From: Channa striata
Lineage: Eukaryota > Chordata > Actinopteri > Anabantiformes > Channidae
Assembly (NCBI GenBank): GCA_033026295.1
Contig: CM065188.1
Coordinates: 15,220,642-15,284,641, forward strand
Direction of reading: 5' to 3'
DNA length: 64,000 bases
Positions 23,414-35,903 of this stretch are shown one piece after another. Under the pieces are notes generated by a model that was given only the letters and a program-made list of their open reading frames with translations, was not told the DNA's origin and made no database searches. A program made the translations under genes and the position numbers. The first letter of the stretch is position 1, and every line of letters begins with the position of its first letter.

Positions 23414-24056
23414 GCAGCAACACACTCCGAGATCGCAAACACTGATTCATTTCTTTTTTATACCGTTCCGGGGCCTCTCTACGCTCTTCATGTCCGTGCC
23501 ACATTTCAGATGGAGGTTGGATATGAATATTCATCAGGCCATTAGAACTGTCTAACTTTCCTGTCCGACTGTGTATCTGCAGATGCAACAGTTTAATGCA
23601 TCAGTTGATACTTCAATAGCAACTTAACTGGAAACTTACTTCACACCACTAATATTAACTGTACTGATGTGTGATGCACTGGCAGAGTGTTTATTTTCAC
23701 TTCTTTAAATTAAAAAGACTGAAAAAGTAGATTTAACATCATGGTTTTTACTCACAGATGACGTGGATAAACCCGTGGATAAACTCTTGAGAAAATATTT
23801 TTCCAATTTGTATCAGACAGGATTAAAAACTAAACTAAAAGCAGCAGCTCACAGCGAACAGCAACAGTCAGAAAGGCAAAAAATCCAAAGAGAACCTCTC
23901 ACCGACAAAACACAGACGCTTATACTCGTATTCGAAAGATACCCAGTTCTTGCCAAAGAAATCATCCCATGTGTTGTTTCCTTTAAATGTTCTGAGAACT
24001 GATCAAGTCTGGGACAAAAGCCAAGTCACAATGATTCTCCTTCTTCCTGTCTGCAC

Positions 24057-24059
<3 letters not shown>

Positions 24060-24098
<39 letters not shown>
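24060..24098. repeat. (CA)n microsatellite
   Basis: About 20 CA units between SL3 and the 23-kb signal exon. Confidence 0.95.
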
Positions 24099-24101
<3 letters not shown>

Positions 24102-25359
24102 TACTCAATCCAATACACAGCTTACAAAAGTAAAGCAAAGCAGAGAATGTGTCACAGTTCCACTTGCACATTCCTACATGTGACATAAATTATATATTAT
24201 ATTATAGATTAATAATAACTTAATTAGATTAATCCACTACAGTGAGTGACTCAAGTTGTTGTTGTGACCCTTTGTCACTGTAAACACAGAGCCCATCAGA
24301 AACTGAAATCACTTCTTATCTCTCTGACATAAACTAAAAATTATGAGAATTTAAGAAATATTTTGGAGAGGAAAATATTTCTGGAACGCTGGAAATATCA
24401 GTAGGTTTAATTGTGGATATTGAACATTTGTTTTGCTGTATTTGATGTGAACTGAGCCTTTAAAGCACAGAGTGATGAAGACTGAACCTGTAACACTGAA
24501 GCTTCACCATTAGATGACGGTCAAATCACATTGTACCGTCATCAATCATTTTTCATGTTTAGTTATTAAAGCTATTTATATTTTAAGTTCAATGCATCAA
24601 ACATTTAGTTTGTTGGTTGGAAAAAGCCTGATTAAGAGGTGAAATAATTTATTATCAATACCGCGACAAATGGAAACGAAAAAAAATGTATCATCAACAT
24701 TTTTCAGTTAAAGAAAATGTCGCTGGTGCACAAGGTGTAAGTACTGAGCTTCTATTCTGTAAAAGTTTAAAAATTAGTGAAACTATCTGATTCTGTTTAA
24801 AGATATACCTCGTTGCAAAAATCCTGATAAATACAAAGTTTGATAGTACATCTTCTCACACCATAATAAACACAGAGATAAATTTTATTCTTACAGCGAC
24901 AAAAAGTGAAAACAAAATCACATGCTGAAAAATAAAGAATCAGTTTAAAGCTAAAATCCAAACATTTTTGCACAATGTCGCCCCCTGCAGCAGTGAGAAG
25001 GAACTGAAATAATGATGCAACAAGAGCTTTTTTGCAGCCTATTTTTAAAGCAGTCAACACACATCATCCAAAGACATAAAACTTAATAGAAGTTACTGTA
25101 AAAAAATGAAAAAACATATTCACAGCCTCCACAGCTGTTAAGCAACTCAACTGAAAACAAATTGACTTTTTGTCCACATCGTCTACAGCCTTTCCCACGT
25201 TACTTCCATGTTGTTCACCTCTTGTTAAACAGCATCTAAAGAAAATCAGATCAAAAACAAGTGAAGTACTGGACTTGTAAGAACGCTGTGAATTAGAGTT
25301 TGGCCTGTATCTTCTATGCGTGAGGTTCTGACCTGAGGACTTCCTGCTCCTCTCTGTCT

Positions 25360-25422
25360 TCAGTCTGTGCTGCAGTGATTGACTTGCACAGATGTGTTTG
25401 CGTAAATATTGTAGGAGTCAAA
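25360..25422 (-). CDS. SL3 last tail exon
   Basis: 63 nt: FDSYNIYANTSVQVNHC then STD and TGA. NIYANT is a YxN site. Immediately before it the exon 26711-26631 carries GPEYENISAL. Confidence 0.72.
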   Translation of the reverse strand, partial: FDSYNIYANTSVQVNHCSTD

Positions 25423-28400
25423 CTGATGAGGAGAGATATATTTTTAATATTTTATTTATTATCCATCTGTTCAAATGAAAGAAACTCACAACATTGTTAG
25501 TCTTACACATCTGCAGTAGAACAAAGTCAAACAAAGATCAATTTAAATGTGTCTTTGACATTAGGACATGTGTCTTGTAGTCATAAACGCAATGACTACA
25601 TCTTTGGATAAGTGGTTAAGTTGGGGACTGATCCTGTTCTTACACCATGTTATTTACCACAGGAGTTTTCACATATTGTCACCATCGTCGTTTACATCCC
25701 ACAGCTGGCAGTAGGGTCAGTGGCATGTGACATCATCCATGAAACTGTTGCTAGATTTCAGACCCAGCATGCTAATGCATTAACTGCAGTAACAGGGGAT
25801 TTATGGAAGTGCCAAGGAGGCTTATAGTGTTTCTGCTCGACCACCTCTTGGCAGATCAGTCTTTCCTAGATCTATCTAGACTCTTCAGACTTATGTCTTT
25901 TACATTAGATGAGCTCTGGAGACAGGGAGTAGAGGGAAAGGTGCTGGCCCGGATGGAGCGAGCTCGAGAAGCCTTAAAGACTGTGTAACCGAGCTAGTGG
26001 AGCCCTTCCAGTGGATTTTCAACATGAGTCGTTGAACAAGTTCCCGTGCCAATGGAAAATATTTTGTCTTGTACCGGTGCCCACAGTTAAATGATTAGTG
26101 ATAATATAAAGACACTGGAGTGCCTGGTAGACTGTTTTCCGAGGTCAGAGGTCACTGAGGCCCTGGACCCCCTCCAGTTTCCATAACAGTAAATTCATTA
26201 AAGTGGAGGCTGCAGTTCTCTACATGCTGCACTGGGCCTGCACTGGTTTGGTGGAGCCAAGATGTTGTGTAGGTTTTCTTTTTTGTTTTTTTTTTACATT
26301 TCCAGTGCATTTAACACCATCCACCCACAAATAGTGAGAGACAAGGTGGAAGGGATCTTGGTTGACCACCTCTTGAGTTCCTACAGAGGTGATGTGAATC
26401 AGGAGGGGTTAGGACCTAGTGGAGGTCTTCAGGAACTGGTGCAATAAGTTCTGTCTGCACTTGAACAAGGCCAAGAATGAGGTCACATATTTTGCTTTTC
26501 ACATATTCAGTTTTGTATTCAGCTTATCATTGCCTCTGGAGGAACAGCATTTCAAGGAAAATCTAATGGAATAAGGGGGTAGCTTGTTTCTTCCACACAG
26601 GAAGCTCTGACTTCTCTAACTGGACTTTACCTGCTCGTATGTGTTGTCTGTCTGTTCTGCAGGGACCGACCTCAAGGCTGAGATGTTTTCATACTCCGGA
26701 CCAGAGTCCGGCTGATGGGGAGAAATGAAATGAAAAGACTGAATAGACATGCACATTTAATAACATTACTCATATCATTTAACTTTAGCATGTAAAATAA
26801 ATTAATTGTACACACTGATAAATATATATTTTTGAGAACGTTTTGTCACCAGAGGTTCTCACCTCTCTCATCTTTCTGTTTTCCTTTGGGTCAGTTGTGC
26901 AGCTCAGTTTTTTCTTCTTCCTTAATTGAATCCAACAACAACTACAAAAAAAATACAATATTAAACCTGTGATGTTTATGACTTTAAAAATAAAGAAAAT
27001 CTGAAAAAAACTGATGGAAATGTAACCCTTTACCTTGTAAACAGGCTCAGGACAAACAGAGTCAGCGAGAATACAAGAATCAGCCTGATATTTACTGGAA
27101 ATTGACCCCCCCCCCAAAAAAAATTGTTTTTTAACAGAATAAATCACTGTGCATAAAAAACTAAAAACAGTCTGGAAATGCAGTTACTGTGAGTGTCTGT
27201 GTGACCACAGACGATTGTTTACCTGGCACAACAACCAGCTGTAAGGTGGAGTTCTGACGTCCTATCGTGTTCTGGGCTTCACAGTAATAATTCCCACTGT
27301 GTTCAGGTCTGAAGTCAGTGATGGTGAAGATCTGTCCTGAAGCTTTTGGTGAGTCTTCATTCTCCTTGTACCAGGTATAATTAGCTGCTGGGTTAGAATC
27401 ACTGCTACAGGTCAGAGTCACTGAACTACCCTCCACTATCTCAGCAGAGGGACTCACTGACACTAAGGGAACCTTTGGAGGGTCTGGAGGACAGAGACAT
27501 GAACCAGTGAGTCATTTTTAGCAGCTGTCCTGTCAACTGTAACGTGCTTTTAATTATTCAGTCACTTACACTGGACGTCTATGAATACAGATGCAGAGTG
27601 TTGATCCTCAGACTTGCAGTAGTAGGTCCCTCTGTCCTCAGAGCTGATGGAGGTGAAATGATAAATTCCTCCTGGATCTAGAGGCAGTGGTTGATTCCCT
27701 TTGTACAAGGTGTGTTTAACTGCTGGGTTAGAATCACTGCTACAGGTCAGAGTCACTGAACTACCCTCCACTATGTCACCAGAGGGACTCACTGACACTG
27801 ACGGAGGCTTTGGAGGATCTGGAAGAAATAATAATCAAACACATTTAATACTGAGTTATCACAGTGAAACTGTTATCAGTGAAAACCCTGAAGTCTTTTT
27901 TCTGTTTTCATTAGATATTTCACATTAGTGGTATTTTCTGAGAGCATCCCTTCAGATTTATGAATACAAAGCTCATTAGACAGTTGTTCACACACTAATT
28001 GCTGTAAATTATTTAAATAAACCATATTTTTCTTTTTATTCACAATTGTTGAATTCAGCTCAATTTCCAATAAATGTAAATAGAAGACAGTAAATAAACT
28101 CACACAGTGAAGGAGAGGGGAAGTTCTCGTGACCTTTGACAGCACAGGAATAGTCTCCAGTATTAACGTTGCCTGCATGAGAAGGAGATGTTGTCTCTGT
28201 CCAAATCTTCTGTCCATTCTTGTACCAGATGAAAGTGGGATTATCAGGTAAACAACTGCTGTGACACTTCACTTCTGCCCAGGTAGAATCCTGACGGGTT
28301 TCTGATCTGATCACTTGCATCTGGAGGTCTGAGTATTTGTAAATAGAAATTTAATAAAATACAAACCATTTTTTTACATAATTAATCCTGTAAAAAAGCA

Positions 28401-29773
28401 ACATTTTCATTAATTCTTACCTGTGACAGACAAAGTGACTCCAGGTAAACCAGTATATCGTCCTCCTGGTTGGTCTGATATGAACCTGAACTTGTAAACA
28501 GCTGAGTCGCTCAGTCTCAGGTCTGTGATGGTCAAAGTGCATTTGTTGTTTTCACAGTGATAACGCACACGACCTGTGTAATCTGAGTCTGTTTTTAGAT
28601 CCACAGGTTCATGATTTTCCCCTTTAGTAAACCACAGTCTTTCATTAACAGTTGTCCTTTTATTGTTTAATGTGGATGGGTACGTGTAGGTAGAGTGCAT
28701 GTCCACTGTTGATCCCTTTATTCCACAGATCTGAGTGGAAGGATAGGCAACTCCCCAGTCGTTCTCACCCTGTATCACTGTAACACAGAGAACAACAGAG
28801 TTGAATCCTGTTAACAACCAGCAAATAAGATAAAATGTATTTTAGTAACAATACGAGCTTGAGTAAAGAAAGCATGGACAGGCTACAACATCCTCATTCA
28901 TTGGGCCAATTTGCAGCTATGAAAGTACACCAAACGACACTGATTATGCATCTACCATAATCACAACTGAGCTAAGATATCGAATTTTAGGGCAAAGTAT
29001 TTGATCTTATTCAGTTTTGGTCCATTTGTGAACACGGGGGGAAAAAGACATGAAAATAGTCAATATTGTACAACACATACCTACTTTCTTTGGTACTTTC
29101 CAACATTTGTTAAAATACGATGTTTTTATTAAAACCAACAGACTTAGAGAATTTGTGCAAAAGAACAAGTATGTGTCATATGTAGACATGAAGGTTAGTC
29201 TCTGTGTGGTCTTACAAACAAAGAAGAAAAACTGTCACTTTTTACTCTTTGATCAATGTGCTTTGATCAAAACCAGAACGAAATGCAGAATTGTAAATGC
29301 ACAACCAATTACAAATAAGGTTGACTTGTTTAAGACCATGGGGACGTGATAATGAAGAAGGAACAAACCAAAACTGAAATCTGCTTGTTTTATTACTAAT
29401 ACCATGCTGTGCAGATGACCTGAGACCCCCTGGTGGTACATTCAATAATGTAATTTACAGATAACCCATTTCCGTATGGTAATTCAGAAACTACGGTAAT
29501 TTTTAAGATTAAAGTTGCGTTCATACTGAGTATTCTTGGTAGTGAATAGTGGCCTCCGGGTAACAATTATTTGAAAATGACTCAAAACATAAAGCTCTCA
29601 GTCTGCCACTACCTGACAGCTCAGTTGTCATAAAAACATATCCGCTAATACAATCACTTCTTCAGGCCAAAAAACTGACGTACATAAATACATTTCCATG
29701 CAGTAAATGCTACAGTACCTGACAGAGTGATAAAGTAGACAGCTAATCCACTCGCTGCTGTGTTGAAGCCCAT
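25360..29773 (-). CDS. SL3: CD22-like receptor, reading frame open throughout
   Basis: Exons: signal 29773-29719 (MGFNTAASGLAVYFITLS), V 28777-28421, C2 28328-28104, Ig 27818-27570, Ig 27483-27223, transmembrane 27094-27034, tail 26941-26863, 26711-26631 and 25422-25360 (TGA). All phases join. It is the only member of the array with no frame break. Two oddities: the V domain has DMHSTY where paralogues have the B-strand cysteine (DIPCSY, EISCTY), and the third Ig has HTLYKG in place of YTWYK, losing the C-strand tryptophan. The tail is KKKKLSC then PEYENI and NIYANT: YxN sites but no canonical ITIM. Inference: signalling through adaptors, or weakened inhibition. Confidence 0.84.
25640..26480 (+). 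mobile_element. Rex1-like LINE fragment downstream of SL3
   Basis: HIVTIVVYIPQLAVGSVACD and AVTGDL (endonuclease), then FSSAFNTIHPQIVRDKVEGI (RT motif A, changed) in broken frames. It sits in the intron between the last two SL3 tail exons. Confidence 0.65.
27034..27094 (-). CDS. SL3 transmembrane exon
   Basis: NIRLILVFSLTLFVLSLFT, donor AG|GTAAAG. The next exon 26941-26863 gives SCCWIQLRKKKKL and the rest of the juxtamembrane tail. Confidence 0.82.
27223..27483 (-). CDS. SL3 membrane-proximal Ig exon
   Basis: VSVSPSAEIVEGSS, TLTCSSDSN, YTWYKENED, FRPEHSGNYYC, EAQNTIGRQNSTLQL, donor G|GTAAAC. Complete. Confidence 0.85.
27570..27818 (-). CDS. SL3 third Ig exon with Trp-to-Leu change
   Basis: PSVSVSPSGDIVEGSS, TLTCSSDSN, KHTLYKGN, HFTSISSEDRGTYYC and SVFIDVQ, donor T|GTAAGT. 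The two disulfide cysteines remain; the C-strand tryptophan codon is TTG (Leu). Confidence 0.82.
28104..28328 (-). CDS. SL3 C2 exon
   Basis: Nearly identical to the SL2 C2 copies: MQVIRSETRQDSTW, VKCHSSCLPDNP, FIWYKNGQKIW, DYSCAVKGHENFPSPSL, donor T|GTGAGT. Confidence 0.84.
28421..28777 (-). CDS. SL3 V exon lacking the B-strand cysteine
   Basis: Open exon with WGVAYPSTQICGIKGSTV, RLWFTKGEN, SDYTGRVRYHC, KCTLTITDLRLSDSAVYKFRF (Siglec arginine present) and GRYTGLPGVTLSV. The codon for the B-strand cysteine reads TCT (Ser), leaving the E-strand cysteine without its partner. Confidence 0.84.
29719..29773 (-). CDS. SL3 signal-peptide exon
   Basis: ATG at 29773, MGFNTAASGLAVYFITLS, donor CAG|GTACT, 55 nt, phase 1. 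Confidence 0.82.
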
Positions 29774-30514
29774 GGCTGCTCCTCTCAGTTTCCTGTGTCA
29801 CTTCAGAGACAATGAAACATGTCTGCACACATGCACTATGTCACTAGGTCTACTAACAATGGAGAATCACACTTGTGGCATTACTTTCCTCTTTCACCAG
29901 TAAGAACCAGACTAAAACCAGGATGATACTGGAACTGACACTGAGCACCCGAGAGACAACAGCAGGTGGTTCTGGTCAATGAAGCTGTCGAATGGAAACT
30001 AACAGCCTTTTTTTTGTTCACTCTGTGGTTGAGCACAGTGGCAAACTATGCAGCATACACAATGATACACAGCTTTATGCTATGATTATTGTGTACTGAT
30101 TACAAAAGCTGTTTAAAGGTTCAGGAGGTTCAGTGTGACAAACTTGGTGCAGAGATGACCTGCTGCACATTTTTACATGCATGAAAAACAAGAGAATAGA
30201 ATAAAAACACTGGCTTCGATCAAAATGCCTCGACTCCCTGCCTTGCCTGCTGCCCAGCTTGAATCCCACCGGGTCACCAGACGCTCCCTGACAAGCTTCC
30301 CTCGAAAGTCTGGCTCCAGGAGGGTGCTCCGTTTTGCCTGTTCTGGGTGAGGAAGACACTCCTGAATTCCCATGTCTTCAGGGTGTACTTGAACCGCACT
30401 TGGGCTGGGCCTTCCTTTGGGACCACTTTGTCTTGGAAGACCCTACCAGCCCCTGACAACACAGCTCCTAGGGTCACGAGAACACACAAACCACAGTCAG
30501 TTGGCGATTCTTGC

Positions 30515-30800
30515 CCCAGGATGCACTGGGATGATTTGCAGCCAAATGTGAAGCGGCTTAGATGCAGGTCAGCACTTCCAAGTCTGAGGCCATGATTCTC
30601 TCCCTGAAAACAGTGCATTACTCCCTTCAGCTTGGGAATGAGTCACTAACTCAAGTGAAGGGGTTTAAGTATCTTGGAGTATTGTTCACAAGGGAGGGTA
30701 AAATGGATTGTGCGATTGACAGGCGGATTGGTGCATCGCCAGCAGTGATGCAGACATTGTACTGAGCTCATCTGGCTCACCGGGAGCAGCTAGGGTTTCA
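30515..30800 (+). mobile_element. Non-LTR reverse transcriptase C-terminal fragment
   Basis: QVSTSKSEAMILSLKTV, VKGFKYLGVLFTREGKM and DRRIGASPAVMQTLY: the post-catalytic part of a fish LINE reverse transcriptase, different in wording from the L2, Rex1 and RTE copies here and perhaps of the I/Nimb group. Confidence 0.65.
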
Positions 30801-32300
30801 GTGTCTACAGGTCAGGTCCTCACTGATGTTTGCCAGGTCTCTTTCATTTCTTGTTATGTCTTTCTCCAGGCAAACTCTAAGCTTTAAAAGGGTAGCTAGT
30901 CAGTGTTTGGCTCAAAAAATGTAAGAAACTACTTGTAACTTTGTTTATAATTATTAATTAATTCCATTTTATTAGTCACAGATATGTATCTGAGTGACTC
31001 AATCACTGACATCTGTTGTTTCTGAATTTAAGAGCCAATATGTTTTAATTGCACACGTCTGGAGCCTGGTGATAGCAGAAAACAAGCAGAAGCAAAACTC
31101 TCCAAACTGTTTTGCTTTAAGAACCATGATAGAGCAGTTGGCATAGCTTAAGTATTAAAACCATTGCAGCTTCCCCCAAAACACGGGGAGAGAGTAACTT
31201 TAGGTTTAGTGTTCAACATGTTACAGGAGGAGCCAGGAACCAGCAGATATAAGGATGTAACATCTGTAAATGACCTGTGTCACAAACCGCTAAAAGGTGC
31301 ATCTCTGCAGATTTGCATAGTTTAGGCCTGTTCCCAGCTCCGTTTGGGTTTAATTCAGGAATAACAGCAAGGGTTTGATTGGGACAGACAACAGCAAAGC
31401 AAAGCATGTGTACTTGTACTTTTTTAAAAATGTATTTAGCTTGTGCCTCCTTCCTTCCTGTCTCTGCACTCTGGCCATCTTACTTACTCAGCTTAGCTGA
31501 GGTAAGTGTGAAAACCAGTGTGATATGAGAGAAATCGTTTAAACTCAACAAACATCCACTTGTCTTAACTATAAAATCGTAGGAACACAACTGTATCCGA
31601 GCCAACACGACCCCCTTTTGATTCAGACACAGTCCATGAACGTCTCTCTTCAGCCTGTTACTGATGCTGCTCAGCTGTAAGTGTTAGTCTTTGGGGGATT
31701 ATTAAAAACAATTCAACTCGTTTGACTTCCTGCCTGTGTGTTGGCATTTGGTTCATTCTTCCTGTTGCCTTATTTGTCCTGTAAGACGTGCACTGTTGTT
31801 ACTGGACGTCAGCTAATTAGTTTATAATGTTAACTAAATATACAAATAGCTGCTGCATGTGTAGGAATCCCTATGTCCATTTGGGCTAAATAATAATATA
31901 ATTATCTACCCCAAACCACTGGAGCCTCTGATATGTGAGTCTGGCTTTAAAGACTGGAAAAGAGTCAATGTGTTGAATGTCGAATGGGAGTGAGTTCCAT
32001 AGTGAGCTGAAAGCTCAGCTCAGCAACGTGGAAGAGATCTGACAAATAAGAGGGTGCGAGGTTGTGAATGGCCTTGAAGGTGTACAAGAGGATTTGGAAT
32101 TGTATTCAGCATTTAACTGGGAGCCAGTGTTGGATGGGGGCGATGTGATGCCGTGAGGACATTTTGGTGATGATGGAGGCAGCTGAGTTTTGGACCATTT
32201 GGAGCTTATGGAGGGATTTATGGGGAAGTCTAACGAGAAGAGAGTTACAGTAGTCAATACAGGAGATGACACTGAAACAGAAGAGTTGTCAACTTTGAGC
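30800..32300. other. No gene; anonymous repeat at 31930-32285
   Basis: ttgtgaatggccttgaaggt, gagccagtgttggat and gagagttacagtagtcaata look like a common fish interspersed repeat in antisense. Nothing else recognised. Confidence 0.4.
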
Positions 32301-32318
32301 AAAAAACTGGCAACTTTG

Positions 32319-35300
32319 AAGATGGCGCCGCAGATGGCAGCCTCGGCAATCTGCTCTCTAGTAGCCTCCACTTTTTTGATGTTTTTGGTGTTTTCGTTTT
32401 ATCTCATGCTGCCCGTCACAGCCACACGGATCACCTACTCTAGAGAGGCACTCCTGAACGTAGGACAGACATCTCTTGGAACCTCCTCTACAGTTTTTAA
32501 TGAATCAGACATTCTGGCAGAGATTCCTATCGGGGGCGAGGCGGGTGGGTGCGCTCGTTAGACTGAGACGACGGGGCTCACGCACTCCGCTCCCGTCAAT
32601 ACACTTGGCCAACGTGCGCTCCCTAGTAAATAAGATGGAGGAGCTTCTGCTTTTTAACGCACAAAACAAGGACTTAAATAGATCCGCCGCCCTGTGCTTC
32701 ACTGAAACCTGGCTCAGTGAGAATATCCCGGATAGTGCTCTACACCTGCCCGGCTTCCAGCTGCTCCATGCGGAACGTGTCACAGAACTTTCCGGGAAAA
32801 CACGGGGAGACGGCACCTGCTTTTATATTAATAAAGGTTGGTGCACAGATGTCACAGTGTTGAAGTTCTGCAGTCCCCACTTAGAGTGTTTTTTTAATCA
32901 ACTGCCGTCCCTTTTATTCGCCGCGGGAGTTTGCCTCGTTCGTTCTGGTCGCCGTTTACATTCCACCTCAGGCCTGTGTACCACAGCGTTACAGAACCTG
33001 GCTGACCACATAACGGACATGGAAAGGAAACATCCAGTCTCCCTGCTCCTCATCACGGGGGATTTTAACAGAGCAAATCTGAGCCACGAACTCCCTAGAT
33101 ACAAGCAGCATGTGAGGTGTCCCACCAGGGACATGGCCACACTGGACCATTGCTACACTGTTTTAAAGGAGGCCTACCACTCTGTCCCCCGTGCAGCACT
33201 GGGACTCTCGGATCACTTTCTGCTTCACCTCATCCCGACTTACAGGCGGAAATCCAAAACCTCTAAACCTGAGGTCAGGATGGTGAAAAGGTGGACGGAG
33301 GAGTCAAAACTGGAGCTGCAGGGCTGTTTTGATTGCACTGTCTGGGAGGTTTTTAAAGCGGCAGCTAAAGACATACATGAACTCACTGACACTGTGACAT
33401 CTTACATCAGTTTCTGCGAGGACATGTGTGTACAGACAAAAATGGTGTACACATTTAAAAACAACAAGCCATGGTTCTCAACAGACCTAAGGAGGCTGCG
33501 CCAGGCCAAGGAAGAGGCCTACAGATGTGGGGACAGGACCCTGTACAAGCAGGCCAGAAACAGACTGACAAAGGAGATCAAGGCAGCAAAAAGGGACTAT
33601 GGTGAGAAGCTGCAAAACAGTTTAACAACAAATGATCCTGCGTCAGTCTGGAAAAGTCTGCAGCACATCACCCAATACATTCTCCACACCCTGAGGCTAG
33701 CAAACGTCGGGCAAACGACCTTAACAACTTTTATTGCCGGTTTGAAAAGAACCACCTCACACCTCCTGACCACACAAAAAGCTTACCCGCACCCCCCACC
33801 ATTCTCACCCTCCCCTCATTAGACCCCCTCCCGGCACTGAAGATCTGTGAAGGAGATGTCCGCCATCTCCTTCAGAGGCAGAAAACCAGGAAGGCCCCGG
33901 GACCTGACGGTGTGTGCCCAACCTGTCTGAGAGTCTGCTCTGACCAGCTGGCGTCGATCTTCACTTATATGTTTAACTGTTGTCTGCGGCAGTGTGTAGT
34001 GCCCAACTGCTTCAGACAATCCTCCATCGTGCCGCTGCCCAAGAAGTCCACCATCACCAGTCTGAACGATTACAGGTCTGTTGCCCTGACGTCTGTGATA
34101 ATGAAGTCGTTTGAGAGGCTGGTGCTGAACCACCTGAAGGACATCACAGACCCCCTGCTGGACCCCATGCAGTTTGCCTTCAGGGAAAACAGGTCGGCTG
34201 ACGATGCAGTAAACCCGGGACTCCGCTACATCCTGCAGCACCTGGATCGCCCTGGCACGTACGTCAAGACTTCAGTTCAGCTTTCAACACCATTATCCCT
34301 GAACTACTAGACCGCAAATTGACCCAGCTCACCGTACCTGCTTCCACATGTGGGTGGATCAGCAGCTTCCTGACTGACAGGAGGCAGAGGGGGAGGCTGG
34401 GCAACATCACATCTGGCACCCGCACCATCAGCACTGGTGCACCACAGGGGTGTGTCCTCTCCCCACTGCTCTTCTCTCTGTACACTAACGACTGCACCTC
34501 AGGGGACCCATCTGTGAAAATCCTGAAATATGCCGATGACATGACTGTCATTGGGCTGATCCAGGACGGAGATGAGTCTGCGTACAGGCTAGAGGTAGAG
34601 CAGCTGGCCCAGTGGTGCAGTCAGAACCACCTAGAGCTCAACATGCTCAACACTGTGGAGATGATGGTGGACTTCAGGCGAAACCGCCTGCCCCCCCTCA
34701 CCCTCACCATCTGCAACAACACAGTGTCTACTGTGGACTCATTCAGGTTTCTAGGGTCCACAGTCTCCCAGGACCTGAAGTGGTCCTCTTACATAGACAC
34801 TGTCTGCAAAAAATCTCAGCAGAGGTTGTATTTTCTGAGACAGCTCAAGAAGTTCAATCTTCCCAAGGAGCTGCTGTCCATTTTTTACACTGCCACCATC
34901 CAGTCTGTCCTCTGCACCTCCATCACTGTGTGGTTTGGCTCAGCCACCAAGCTAGACAGGCACAGTTTGCAGCGGGTGGTCAGGTCAGCAGAAAAGATAA
35001 TTGGGACTGAGCTTCCTTCCATACAAAGCCTGTACCAGTCCAGAATCAGGAAACGGGCAGCAAGAATCACTGCTGACCCCACACACCCCGCACAGAAATT
35101 GTTTAAGCTTCTCCCCTCTGGCAGGCGCTACAGAGCTATGTCCACCAGAACCACCAGACACCACCAGTCAGTTTCTTCCCCCAGGCTTTGTCCGAGCTGA
35201 ACTCTCAGTGCAATAATCCTCAAATGTGACACAGTGTGCAATAAGTTTTATATTTATTATTATTATTATATATTTTTTAATGTCTATATGTTTAATTTTT

Positions 35301-35431
35301 GTAACTATGTAAATAATTGTTAATTAATTGAGAGTACTAAGAGACAGAGATTCACCGAATTCATTTCCTTGCTTGTCTTGGCTTGTCGTTACAAACTTGG
35401 CGAATAAAGTTGATTCTGATTCTGATTCTGG
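32319..35431 (+). mobile_element. Nearly complete Rex1/CR1-like LINE
   Basis: Starts around aagatggcgccgcag. Endonuclease frame 32476-33822 (LANVRSLVNKMEELL, LCFTETWL, LITGDFNRANLSHEL, LDHCYTV, LSDHFLLHL), then after a frameshift near 33670 the RT: GPDGVCPTCLRVC, VPLPKKSTITSLNDYRSV, FAFRENRSADDAV; a second break near 34264; then TGAPQGCVLSPLLFSLYTND and KYADDMTVIGL (YADD catalytic box, 34525-34560) to the stop near 35200. 3' tail gattctgattctgattctg at about 35410-35431. Two or three indels inactivate it. Confidence 0.82.
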
Positions 35432-35506
35432 TAATGTGGATTTTGTACCAATAACGAGGAGTTCTGTCTTATCACTGTTTAATTTTAAGAAGTTTGAGGG
35501 GGGGTT

Positions 35507-35700
35507 TTATTTCAGATAACGAGTTGGTAAAGGAGGAGGGCGGGAGTGTGGAATTTGGTTTGCTTTCTGTGAGTCCGTCAGGATCAGGACTGTCCGGCAT
35601 TCTGTTAGCCATTCAGGGTGGGTTCCATCCAGTAGCAGCTTGTTCATTTGTGCTGCAAGGTATTCATAGAGTGAGGTTAACTTTGGCGACATCTAGTGTC
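35507..35700 (-). mobile_element. RT fragment of another LINE
   Basis: SLYEYLAAQMNKLLLDGTHP, EWLTECRTVLILTDSQK resembles the block before the RT core in site-specific-type non-LTR elements found in fish. Short and truncated. Confidence 0.5.
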
Positions 35701-35903
35701 TGTGTCAAACATACAACTGTTGCATCTTTTAACAAGGAGGTTGGGATTGTTGGACCAAACAACACTTTGTTTGAAGTGATGTGGGGCTGTAACGTACTGC
35801 AACAATCTATACACAAACCTAGAGATGTGGCTTAATTAAAATTAAATTCTGGTCTCTGTGAATAAGCATAATACATTTTCCACCATGATATTTGTCCAGT
35901 TAA

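Noticed and set aside
34612..35010. 132-codon plus frame
   Set aside because: Out-of-frame reading of the Rex1-like RT.
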